DNA of 7,462 nt from Acidobacteriota bacterium (GTDB lineage Bacteria > Acidobacteriota > Terriglobia > Terriglobales > Acidobacteriaceae): NCBI GenBank assembly GCA_028873155.1, contig JAGWML010000151.1, positions 1 to 7,462 on the forward strand, given 5' to 3'. The notes below the pieces were generated by a model. It was not told the DNA's origin. It made no database searches and saw only the letters and a list, made by a program, of their open reading frames with translations. The stretch's first letter is position 1, and each line of letters opens with the position of its first letter. Shown here in pieces: positions 1 through 5,999 of this stretch. The translations under genes and the position numbers were made by a program.

Positions 1-259
1 CCTTCTTGTTCTTCGATCGGTCAATGGCGAGAATCACCACCGAGCCATTGTGGCGGATTACGTCGCGCTCGCTGTGTTTTCCCCCCGGCTCAATCAACTT
101 GTCGTGGTGGACGCGGAACAGCGGTCCGTCATAGGTAACCACCGAGCTGAGAAGCCGCGCGCGCTCCGGCGCCACCGCAGCCTTGGCCTTGCGCGATGCG
201 ATCTTCGCAGTTTTGCTCTTTTTGCTGGCGGGCTTGGCTGGCTTCACCTTGTTCGGCAT
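1..259 (-). CDS. NUDIX hydrolase, ADP-ribose pyrophosphatase-like (N-terminal part, cut by window edge)
   Basis: Reading leftward from the ATG at 259-257, 86 codons are visible before the window ends. Residues about 37-80 (VVTYDGPLFRVHHDKLIEPG, then a RDVIRHNGSVVILAID segment) match the N-terminal beta-strands of ADP-ribose pyrophosphatase-type NUDIX proteins. In that family this region contributes to dimerisation and substrate binding. The Nudix box and catalytic glutamates lie beyond the edge, so activity cannot be judged. Known family members hydrolyse ADP-ribose or related nucleoside diphosphates in the cytoplasm. The first 30 residues form an unusual Lys/Ala/Pro-rich basic tail with nine lysines, which most homologues lack as far as I recall. 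A later start, such as the GTG at residue 29, would remove most of it. A purine-rich GGAGAGAGAG stretch lies upstream of the ATG. The gene is divergent from bshC. Confidence 0.75.
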   Translation of the reverse strand, partial: MPNKVKPAKPASKKSKTAKIASRKAKAAVAPERARLLSSVVTYDGPLFRVHHDKLIEPGGKHSERDVIRHNGSVVILAIDRSKNKK

Positions 260-303
260 CCTGTCACTCTCTCTCCGCGTTGGGTTCGGGTACGATCAAG
301 CAA

Positions 304-309
304 AGTATA
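304..309 (-). promoter_or_regulatory. Possible -10 box for the NUDIX gene
   Basis: On the minus strand this reads TATACT, a 5/6 match to the sigma-70 -10 consensus, about 45 nt before the NUDIX start codon. The best -35 candidate is TGCACA, 19 nt upstream and only 4/6. No equally good promoter for bshC was found in the shared 260-430 interval. Prediction from sequence only. Confidence 0.3.
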
Positions 310-417
310 CGCACTGGCGCCTGCGGGTTGTGCATCGCCAACGGTCTCCGTGGCATCCTTTAAGAAGCATCAATCCTGACCCTTGCAGGACAGGAACCCC
401 ACAGGACCCCAAGAGCC

Positions 418-425
418 GGAAGTGA
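418..425 (+). promoter_or_regulatory. Ribosome binding site that favours the TTG start of bshC
   Basis: GGAAGTGA matches the ideal GGAGGTGA in seven of eight bases and ends 5 nt before the TTG at 431. The alternative in-frame starts, TTG at 383 and GTG at 422, have no comparable Shine-Dalgarno sequence in front of them. This site is therefore the main argument for placing the bshC start at 431. Confidence 0.55.
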
Positions 426-430
426 GCCCC

Positions 431-2035
431 TTGTCCATCGCAGACTGTCATTCCACTGTTGTTGTGCCCGGCTTGAGCCGGCTCTTTCGCGATGCCTGCG
501 CCGGTTCGACCGCGGTCCGGCCCTTCTACCCGTCGAGTTCGGGAAGCGAGGCTTGGCAGCAGCGCAAAGGGGTCGATGCCTGCCTGCCGCAGGTGGTGGA
601 CCTGCTGGCGGCGCAGAATCCGGGTGACGGGGCGGCAGCCTCGCTGCAGGCGCTGCGCTCCGGTGCAGGAGTGGTGGTGACGGGGCAGCAGGTGGGCCTG
701 TTTGGCGGGCCGCTCTTTACGCCATTCAAGGCGGCCACGGCCGTGGCGCGCGCCCGGCAGGCCGCGGCTGCGGGCCATGCGCACGTTCCCATCTTCTGGC
801 TGGCCAGCGAAGATCATGACTTTGCCGAAATCAATCATGTGAGCTTTCCCGCGCGACGCGATCTGCGCACGCTCACCTACGCTGGCGCGCCCGAGTCGGC
901 AGTCCCCGTCGGCGGCTTGGTGCTGGACGACCGCATTCAGCCGATCGTGGAGCAGGCATGGGAGCTGGTGGGCTACTCCGATGGCATGGAAGCGCTGGCC
1001 GCGGCCTATGTGCCGGGCAAGACCTTTGCTCAGGCCTTCCGCGAGTTTTATGCGAAGGTCTTTGCCGCGCAGGGGCTGCTGGTGCTGGATGCGAGCGGCC
1101 GCGATGCGCACCGTTTAGGTGCGCCTGTGTTGCGCGCCGCAATTGAGCGCGCCGACGAGCTCCACGCAGCTCTGGTCGAGCGCAACACTGCGCTGGGTGC
1201 CGCGGGTTACCACGTGCAGGTCGCCGTGGGCGCGGATTCGAGCCTGCTCTTCCTGATCGACGAAAAGACCGGCGCGCGCTTGGCTCTCAAGCGCAAGCGG
1301 CCCAGCGCGAACGAACCGCACGGCCTGTGGCAGGCCGGCCGCGCAAGCTTCTCAACGGCAGATCTTGTGGGCATTCTTGAAGCCCAGCCCGAGCGCATCT
1401 CGCCCTCCGCGTTGTTGCGCCCCGTTTTTCAGGATCTTCTGCTCGGCACTTCGTTGACCATCGGCGGGCCGGCGGAGATTGCATACTTCGCGCAGTCGGC
1501 TGTGTTGTTCGAGCGGATCCTGGGCCGTGTGACTCCGGCAGAGGCGCGTTTCTCCGCCACGCTCATTGAGCCGGCGATTGGCGAGCTGCTGCGCGCGCAT
1601 GACTTGTCTCTCGAACGGATCTTTACCGAGACGACGGACTCGCTGGCCCAGCGCCTGGCTGCACGCGCCATGCCCGTGGAAGGAAAGCGCAAACTGGCTG
1701 CGACAGGCAACGCGCTCGATGTGGAACTCGCTACCCTCCTGGACTGGATGCGCACGCTCGATGCGGGGTTGGGACGCGCCGCTGAAACTGCCGCCAGCAA
1801 AATGCGCTACCAGATGAATCGCCTGAGACGACTTGCGGCCAACTTCGAACTGCAGCGCGAGGCCTCGCTGGCGCGCCACGCCGAGGCAATTACCCTGTCG
1901 CTCTACCCCGGCGGCCTGCAGGAGCGCATGCACGGCGCGGCGTATTATCTGGGCCGCTACGGATTCGATCTCGTCGAGCGCATCACGCAGGCTGCCATGA
2001 GCGACTGCACAGGCCACACCGCGCTCTGGTTATAA
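431..2035 (+). CDS. bshC: Bacillithiol biosynthesis cysteine-adding enzyme BshC
   Basis: BshC performs the last step of bacillithiol synthesis, adding cysteine to glucosaminyl-malate in the cytoplasm. From the TTG at 431 the product is 534 residues, close to the usual size of about 540. Family landmarks visible in order are the GQQVGLFGGPLFTPFK segment at residues 85-100, the PIFWLASEDHDFAEINH segment at 120-136, a GGPAEIAYFAQ segment in the middle, and a Leu/Arg/Ala-rich helical region in the C-terminal quarter typical of the BshC coiled coil. It ends with YPGGLQERMHGAAYYLGRYG close to the C-terminus. The start was chosen for the Shine-Dalgarno match at 418-425; GTG 422 and TTG 383 are open in the same frame. 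Neither bshA nor bshB is in the window, which is common because bsh genes are often scattered. Family assignment is firm; the start is less certain. Confidence 0.93.
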   Translation: MSIADCHSTVVVPGLSRLFRDACAGSTAVRPFYPSSSGSEAWQQRKGVDACLPQVVDLLAAQNPGDGAAASLQALRSGAGVVVTGQQVGLFGGPLFTPFKAATAVARARQAAAAGHAHVPIFWLASEDHDFAEINHVSFPARRDLRTLTYAGAPESAVPVGGLVLDDRIQPIVEQAWELVGYSDGMEALAAAYVPGKTFAQAFREFYAKVFAAQGLLVLDASGRDAHRLGAPVLRAAIERADELHAALVERNTALGAAGYHVQVAVGADSSLLFLIDEKTGARLALKRKRPSANEPHGLWQAGRASFSTADLVGILEAQPERISPSALLRPVFQDLLLGTSLTIGGPAEIAYFAQSAVLFERILGRVTPAEARFSATLIEPAIGELLRAHDLSLERIFTETTDSLAQRLAARAMPVEGKRKLAATGNALDVELATLLDWMRTLDAGLGRAAETAASKMRYQMNRLRRLAANFELQREASLARHAEAITLSLYPGGLQERMHGAAYYLGRYGFDLVERITQAAMSDCTGHTALWL

Positions 2036-2036
2036 T
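2031..2036 (+). promoter_or_regulatory. -10 box overlapping the bshC stop codon; candidate leaderless promoter
   Basis: A perfect TATAAT covers the end of bshC (its TAA is 2033-2035) and is followed by exactly 7 nt before the ATG at 2044. A transcript starting at the usual distance from this box would begin at or next to the A of the ATG, giving a leaderless mRNA. This fits the absence of any Shine-Dalgarno-like purine run before 2044. The -35 region is weak: TGCACA, 4/6, with 19-nt spacing. The match is directly visible; promoter function is inferred. Confidence 0.45.
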
Positions 2037-2043
2037 CCTCGCC

Positions 2044-3018
2044 ATGCGTGCGAGAGTATTCCCGACAAGCATTCTTTTCTCTCTTTTGGTGCTGATTCTT
2101 CTGCCCTGCGTTTCCTCTGCGCAGCAGAAGGAGCCCTGCGCCCAGCCCGGCACCGACAATGCCTACCTGGGTATTCAGACCGTCCGTCTGTGGCCAGGGG
2201 ATGCGCCGCAGGCCAAGGGCAACGCCTGCGAAGACATTCCCGCGCTGACAATCTTCGATCCTCAACCGGGACATGCCAACGGCTCGGCTGTCGTCATCTT
2301 GCCCGGCGGCGCCTACTCGCATCTGGCCGCGAACCTTGAAGGCGGGCAGGTGGCAGAGTGGTTCACCGCGCGCGGCTTTCATGCCTTTGTGTTGAGCTAT
2401 CGTCTCAGTTCCAACGGATACCTGCTGCCTGTGCCGCTGATCGATGCGCGTCGCGCGATCCAGACCGTGCGCGCGCGGGCCGCCGACTACCACATCAATC
2501 CCAATCGCATCGTGGTCATCGGCTTCTCCGCGGGCGGGCATCTGGCTGCGCTCGCTTCCACGCAGTCCATTCCCGGCAATCCTGATGCCGAGGACCCAAT
2601 CGATCGCGTGTCCAGCCGCCCGGACTTCGCCGTGCTCGGCTATCCGTGGATCGGCGCCGTCTCGTCGGACACATCGCACCTGAGCTACTGCAAGCTCTTC
2701 AACGTGATGGATCAGTGCGAAGCCCTGCGCACGGCGTTTTCGCCCGATCTCTTCGTGACCCGAGACACGCCGCCGACCTTCTGGTATCACACCTTTAACG
2801 ACAAGACCGTGCCCGTGGAACAGGGGCTGCGCTACTACGAGGCGCTGGTCAAGGCCGGCGTCCCGGCAGAGGCGCATATCTTTCAGAGCGGCCCGCACGG
2901 CACCGGCCTCGGCTCAGGCGATGCCGCGCTCGACCAGTGGCCGGGCCTGCTCGAAACATGGCTGCGCGCAAACGGGTTGCTCATGCGCGATGCGGCTGCC
3001 ACTGCACCCGCGCGATAA
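2044..3018 (+). CDS. Secreted alpha/beta hydrolase, carbohydrate-esterase-like
   Basis: The 324-residue product starts with a Sec signal peptide: basic start, hydrophobic core at residues 9-21 and a likely cut after Ala26 in SSA-QQ. The mature part is an alpha/beta hydrolase. An oxyanion-loop LPGGAY lies at 86-91, the nucleophile elbow GFSAGG places the catalytic serine at 162, and NPNRIVVIG precedes it as is usual in this family. Asp253 in FNDKTVP and His285 in GPHG complete a plausible triad. The order and the GPHG ending resemble the BD-FAE/acetyl-esterase group, whose members deacetylate plant polysaccharides or small esters; homologues are often misnamed as xylanases. The exact substrate cannot be read from sequence. 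The gene begins 8 nt after bshC, but a TATAAT at the junction suggests independent transcription. Confidence 0.88.
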   Translation: MRARVFPTSILFSLLVLILLPCVSSAQQKEPCAQPGTDNAYLGIQTVRLWPGDAPQAKGNACEDIPALTIFDPQPGHANGSAVVILPGGAYSHLAANLEGGQVAEWFTARGFHAFVLSYRLSSNGYLLPVPLIDARRAIQTVRARAADYHINPNRIVVIGFSAGGHLAALASTQSIPGNPDAEDPIDRVSSRPDFAVLGYPWIGAVSSDTSHLSYCKLFNVMDQCEALRTAFSPDLFVTRDTPPTFWYHTFNDKTVPVEQGLRYYEALVKAGVPAEAHIFQSGPHGTGLGSGDAALDQWPGLLETWLRANGLLMRDAAATAPAR

Positions 3019-3046
3019 GCCTGCGCGGCTCATCGTCCGGGTGCGG
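3002..3046. terminator. GC-rich inverted repeat between convergent genes
   Basis: CTGCACCCG at 3002-3010 pairs with CGGGTGCGG at 3038-3046. It forms a 9-bp stem with one G-U pair around a 27-nt loop, and a second inverted repeat, CCGCGC (3008-3013) with GCGCGG (3023-3028), partly competes with it. It covers the stop codon of the hydrolase (3016-3018) and ends 5 nt before the stop of the Spy-like gene. The position suits a two-way terminator, but there is no T-run on either side, so intrinsic termination is not shown. Confidence 0.3.
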
Positions 3047-3051
3047 CGTGA

Positions 3052-3516
3052 TTACTGCTGGGGTTGCGCGCCATCCGGTGGCGGCGGAGGCGGATTATTC
3101 ATGCGGTTCATTCGCGCCCGCTCCATCTGCTCGAACTGCTGCTTCTGCTGGTCGTTCAGCACGGCCATGATCCGGCTGTGCGTATCCTCGTGAATCGCCC
3201 GCATCTGCGCCCGCGCGTCCCCCTGTGTCAGCGACTGATTCTGAACAATCGCCATCATCTTCTGCTGTCGCTCTTCGAGGATTGGCTTGATCGCGGCACG
3301 CTGGTCGCCGCTGAGATTCAGCCGTCTCGCCAGCCGGTTCAGTTGACGTGCAGGGTCCATGCCTCTGGCGCCAGGGCCGGGCGGTCCCTGTTGCTGCTGC
3401 GGTGGCGGCGGTAGCGCCGCCGAGTTGTCCTGTGCCTGAGCCAACGCGCTCGCGCCCAATACGATCGCCGCGCCGAGCGCAAGGGTCCAACGCTGTCTGA
3501 ATCGCTGTGTGTCCAT
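3052..3516 (-). CDS. Secreted Spy/CpxP-like (LTXXQ family) periplasmic protein
   Basis: The 154-residue product has a clear signal peptide with a hydrophobic core at about residues 11-26 and a cut after Ala28 in AQA-QD. The mature part is almost all helix. Two degenerate LTXXQ motifs are visible, LSGDQ at 68-72 and LNDQQ at 120-124, separated by a charged helix rich in Gln, Arg and Met. This is the Spy/CpxP pattern, in which small all-alpha dimers act as periplasmic chaperones or envelope-stress sensors. Low-complexity Pro/Gln tails flank the helical core (PPPPQQQQ at 36-43 and PPPPPP at 142-147). An AAGGGAGA ribosome site (3525-3532, minus strand) lies 8 nt before the ATG. The gene is 118 nt downstream of the esterase on the same strand, so co-transcription is possible, though no promoter or terminator between them was convincing. 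Metal sensing or chaperone activity is inferred only. Confidence 0.8.
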   Translation of the reverse strand: MDTQRFRQRWTLALGAAIVLGASALAQAQDNSAALPPPPQQQQGPPGPGARGMDPARQLNRLARRLNLSGDQRAAIKPILEERQQKMMAIVQNQSLTQGDARAQMRAIHEDTHSRIMAVLNDQQKQQFEQMERARMNRMNNPPPPPPDGAQPQQ

Positions 3517-3634
3517 CGGTGCATTCTCCCTTACGCTCCGATAGACGTGGAAGGGGCGCGATGGTTGAGGGCTTCGTTTGCAAGGATGTTTCTCGGTCGC
3601 GGGTCAGCGCTTCTTCTTGCAGCATCGCAAGTTG

Positions 3635-4774
3635 TCAGGGTTTCGTGGACTTTTCCGCGTAGCCCTGCCACACATATTCGAGCGCCTCCGGCAGCGTCTG
3701 CATCTTCGCGGAGCGGTCCACGTGGCCTGCATTCTCCGCAAAGACAAACTGATAGGGATAGCCTTTTGCAGCCAGCACGCGGGCCATCTTTTCGTTGGCC
3801 TCCACCCAGTCGTGCATGCCATCACGCATCACATTCGGATTGAATAGGTCGCGGTCGCCCACCTCCATCCAGATGCGGAGCGGCTTCACCGGTGAATCCT
3901 GAATCAGGTGCTCGTGGAACTCCCACGCGCCATGCGGTGTCTCCGGATTCGGCGGCCACTGCTGATTCACATAGGTGCCGGAGTAGGTCAGCACGCGGTG
4001 GTACAGATCGGGGTGATACCACGCCATGATCAGCGCGCACGAGCCGCCGGAGCTGCCGCCCATTGTGGCGCGGCCGTCGGGGTTGCGCGTCAGCCGCACA
4101 TGCGCTTCGGCTTCGACGCGCGGCAGTACCTCGTGTTCCACAAATTCGGCGTAACGGCCGGACATTGTGTCGTACTCCAGGCCGCGCTCGCTGCCCTGCG
4201 CATCGCCGCTGCCGTTGCCGATGGAGATGGCAATCATCACCGGCACGCGATGCTCGGCAATCAGGTTGTCGAGCGCGGTGAAGAGCATGCGGTCCGGTCC
4301 ATCCGCTCCGACGATGAATGGAGCCTCTGTGCCCGGCACGTACTGCTGCGGCACATAGACGGCGACGTGCCGCGTATACGGCGCAGCGTGGCTCGTGGTC
4401 ACGATCAGCTTCGCCGGGTCTTGTGGGTCCGACGTGCCGAAGGTGCCCGCGTCGCGCGCGATGCCCGGATAGAATTTGCTGTCCGCCGAGTTCATCGTGA
4501 ACTCGATGACGTTGCCTTGAGGCACGCCTGCATGCGCGTTCGTCTCTGCCGCGGCGGGGTGCGTGGGGCCAATGATGAAGGTTCCGTCTGTGTTGCTGGG
4601 TGGCACCGCGCCGTCAGGCAACTCCGTCGCAGTCACATAGCCGGGCGTGTGCGGACTGCGCGTGGGGGGTGTGGGGCGCAGAGATGTTTGCGCCGCCGCA
4701 TTCGCTGCAAGGCACGTGGCGGAGAGCGCGAGGAGTGAGAGCTCAATCTGCAACAGGCGAAACAAACGCATCAT
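3635..4774 (-). CDS. Secreted esterase of the Fes/esterase-D family (alpha/beta hydrolase)
   Basis: From the first ATG of the MM pair (4774) the product is 379 residues. It has a Sec signal peptide with a hydrophobic core at about residues 7-24 and a likely cut near ANAAA-QT. The open frame extends upstream to 4882, but AAAAGGAC at 4781-4788 is a well-placed ribosome site for 4774 and the signal peptide begins there. The region from about 118 matches the enterochelin-esterase/esterase-D group: RHVAVYVPQQY, then VPVMIAISIGN, the nucleophile elbow GGSSGG with Ser242, Asp307 or Asp309 in VGDRDLF, and His351 in AGHVD. Family members cleave ferric-siderophore esters, S-formylglutathione or hemicellulose feruloyl and acetyl esters. 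The N-terminal signal and the lack of siderophore genes nearby make an exported carbohydrate or lipid esterase more likely than Fes. Substrate unknown. Confidence 0.88.
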   Translation of the reverse strand: MMRLFRLLQIELSLLALSATCLAANAAAQTSLRPTPPTRSPHTPGYVTATELPDGAVPPSNTDGTFIIGPTHPAAAETNAHAGVPQGNVIEFTMNSADSKFYPGIARDAGTFGTSDPQDPAKLIVTTSHAAPYTRHVAVYVPQQYVPGTEAPFIVGADGPDRMLFTALDNLIAEHRVPVMIAISIGNGSGDAQGSERGLEYDTMSGRYAEFVEHEVLPRVEAEAHVRLTRNPDGRATMGGSSGGSCALIMAWYHPDLYHRVLTYSGTYVNQQWPPNPETPHGAWEFHEHLIQDSPVKPLRIWMEVGDRDLFNPNVMRDGMHDWVEANEKMARVLAAKGYPYQFVFAENAGHVDRSAKMQTLPEALEYVWQGYAEKSTKP

Positions 4775-4831
4775 GTTCGTGTCCTTTTCGTAGACGCGCA
4801 ATTCAGAACCAGCAGTCGCGCAAGACCTCCG

Positions 4832-4837
4832 ATTGTA
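4832..4837 (-). promoter_or_regulatory. Possible -10 box for the Fes-like esterase
   Basis: On the minus strand this reads TACAAT, 5/6 to the sigma-70 consensus, and would start a leader of about 50 nt before the ATG at 4774. The -35 region is poor: TTTCGA at 17-nt spacing. It lies in the 242-bp divergent region that also serves the 5017 gene. Confidence 0.35.
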
Positions 4838-4968
4838 GAGCAGAGGGAAGATGATCGAAAACGCGCGACGCGATCTCTGCACGATGCATCCAGCGTGAAT
4901 CGCGTTGCCTGTCTATAACTTCCGTTACTCCAGTGCGCGTTTCGCACACTCGGCAACATACACGCAGA

Positions 4969-4974
4969 TATAAT
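4969..4974 (+). promoter_or_regulatory. -10 box for the PA2779/C39/TPR cluster
   Basis: A perfect TATAAT lies 42 nt before the ATG at 5017, in an AT-rich patch (GATATAATAAAG) that stands out in this GC-rich DNA. A start near 4981 would give a leader of about 36 nt containing the ribosome site at 5001-5006. No good -35 is present at 16-18 nt; the nearest resemblance, TTCGCA, is 22 nt away. A different sigma factor or an activator is therefore possible. Confidence 0.45.
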
Positions 4975-5000
4975 AAAGTGCAGTAGGTTTCACTATTCTC

Positions 5001-5006
5001 CGGAGG
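5001..5006 (+). promoter_or_regulatory. Ribosome binding site of the PA2779-like gene
   Basis: CGGAGG is the strongest Shine-Dalgarno sequence among the rightward genes and ends 10 nt before the ATG at 5017. The downstream genes at 5441 and about 6000 have weak or no such sites, so their expression may depend on translation coupled to this first gene. Confidence 0.6.
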
Positions 5007-5016
5007 TTGCAGTCAC

Positions 5017-5427
5017 ATGCACTCTGATTTGAAGCAGTTTGCACGGTCCATCACGGCCGCTGCACTTGTGGCGTTTTTCGCCATTCCCAACAACGCAGTT
5101 GCACAGACCGCCAATCACCTGGTCAGCCCGTCTGATCTCGCAAAGGCCACCGTCGATGCATCGCAGCAGAGACAGCAGAACATCGACACGCTGAACCAGT
5201 TTTTCTCCACACCGAAGGCACAGCAGGCGCTTGAGTCTGCGCACATGAACCCGCAGCAGGTCACTAAGGCTGTATCCGGATTGAGCGATGAAGAACTCGC
5301 GCAACTGGCAACCCGCGCAAACAAGGCCCAGATGGACTTTGCCGCCGGCAGTTTCTCTGATCACGATCTGCTCATTATTCTCGTCTGCATCGCTGCCCTG
5401 GTTTTAATTATCGTTGCAGTGCACTAA
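5017..5427 (+). CDS. PA2779-like small exported protein with C-terminal membrane anchor
   Basis: The 136-residue product has a signal peptide (hydrophobic core at about residues 11-23, likely cut after Ala29 in AVA-QT). A polar helical middle carries the signature ALESAHMNPQQVTKAVSGLS, then DEELAQLATR. The C-terminus is very hydrophobic at about 117-135, ending in His. This layout of a Gln/Ala-rich helix, a short 'L..G-(V/M)-x-P-x-x' repeat, 'GLSDEEL' and one terminal membrane helix is that of the PA2779 family, whose function is not established to my knowledge. The downstream neighbour resembles PA2778, reproducing the Pseudomonas gene pair and supporting the call. It is the first gene of a probable operon with a good promoter and ribosome site. 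The protein is probably anchored in the inner membrane by its C-terminal helix, with the rest in the periplasm; this topology is inferred. Confidence 0.75.
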   Translation: MHSDLKQFARSITAAALVAFFAIPNNAVAQTANHLVSPSDLAKATVDASQQRQQNIDTLNQFFSTPKAQQALESAHMNPQQVTKAVSGLSDEELAQLATRANKAQMDFAAGSFSDHDLLIILVCIAALVLIIVAVH

Positions 5428-5440
5428 AGAGCGGGACCGC

Positions 5441-5995
5441 ATGCCGCACAGTTTCTCCAGAGTGCTGTTGCTCGTGGCAGCGCTGTGCGGCGCGGCCTGT
5501 GCTTGTGCGCAAACCGGTTCGTGGCTCGACGTTCCGTATGTGACTCAGCAGAAGGACGGATGCGGAGCCGCGGTCATCTCCATGGTGATGCAGTACTGGC
5601 AGCACCAGCAGGGAATCCCTGTGACTCCGGCAGCTGAGCCGGCCACCATCCTCGACGCTTTGTACTCGTCTTCCGCGCACGGTATCTACGCCTCTGCGAT
5701 GCAGCATTACTTTGAGCAAAACGGCTTTCGTGCTCTCGCCTTCGCCGGTCAATGGGACGATTTCGAGCGGGAGCTTGCAAAAGGCCGGCCGCTGATCGCC
5801 GCACTCAAGCCGGACGCCAGCGGCTCGCTGCATTATGTCGTGATCGCCGGTGTGGATACTGGCAACCAGATCGTGCTGCTGAACGATCCGGCCCGGCGCA
5901 AACTGCTCAAGGAAGACCGCGCCACCTTTGAGCAGGAGTGGAAATCCACGCACAACTGGACGCTGCTGGCTTTGCCGCAGCCGGCGCAGCACTGA
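5441..5995 (+). CDS. Secreted C39-like cysteine peptidase (PA2778-type, peptidase domain only)
   Basis: The start at 5441 was preferred over 5414 because the signal peptide begins there and the longer version overlaps the previous gene without a ribosome site; GAGCGGGA just upstream is a weak one. The 184-residue product has a signal peptide with a likely cut after Ala23 in ACA-QT. The C39-like core shows VPYVTQQKDGCGAA, giving Gln36 as oxyanion residue and Cys41 as nucleophile, with His131 in LHYVVIAG and Asp149 in LNDP as the rest of a triad. The C-terminal FEQEWKSTHNWTLLALP also matches PA2778-type proteins. In PA2778, as I recall it, a TPR region follows in the same chain; here the protein stops after the peptidase and the TPR is in the next gene. 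All catalytic residues are present, so it is probably active in the periplasm. Its target is unknown; maturation of an envelope protein is one possibility. Confidence 0.82.
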   Translation: MPHSFSRVLLLVAALCGAACACAQTGSWLDVPYVTQQKDGCGAAVISMVMQYWQHQQGIPVTPAAEPATILDALYSSSAHGIYASAMQHYFEQNGFRALAFAGQWDDFERELAKGRPLIAALKPDASGSLHYVVIAGVDTGNQIVLLNDPARRKLLKEDRATFEQEWKSTHNWTLLALPQPAQH

Positions 5996-5999
5996 CACC

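Noticed and set aside
296..1111. A 271-codon open frame on the minus strand between NUDIX and bshC
   Set aside because: It mostly overlaps bshC, whose conserved motifs at residues 85-136 fix the coding frame. No recognisable domain in the antisense product.
1957..2898. A 313-codon open frame on the minus strand
   Set aside because: It is antisense to the alpha/beta hydrolase, which has a signal peptide and full catalytic triad. The antisense product has no family features.
3614..3634. CTTGC...GCAAG hairpin just downstream of the Fes-like esterase
   Set aside because: Only a 5-bp stem with no T-run on the minus strand; too weak to call a terminator.
3908..4738. A 276-codon open frame on the plus strand
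   Set aside because: It is antisense to the Fes-like esterase and has Arg/His/Ala composition typical of a shadow frame.
4804..4831. GGAGG followed by TTG and six codons to a stop in the esterase leader (minus strand), as a leader peptide
   Set aside because: The spacing from GGAGG to TTG is only about 2 nt and the codons show no attenuation-like run, so there is no real support.
4883..4890. GATGCATC, an 8-bp perfect palindrome in the divergent intergenic region
   Set aside because: It could be an operator, but an 8-bp palindrome is common by chance, it does not extend, and it is not repeated in the region.
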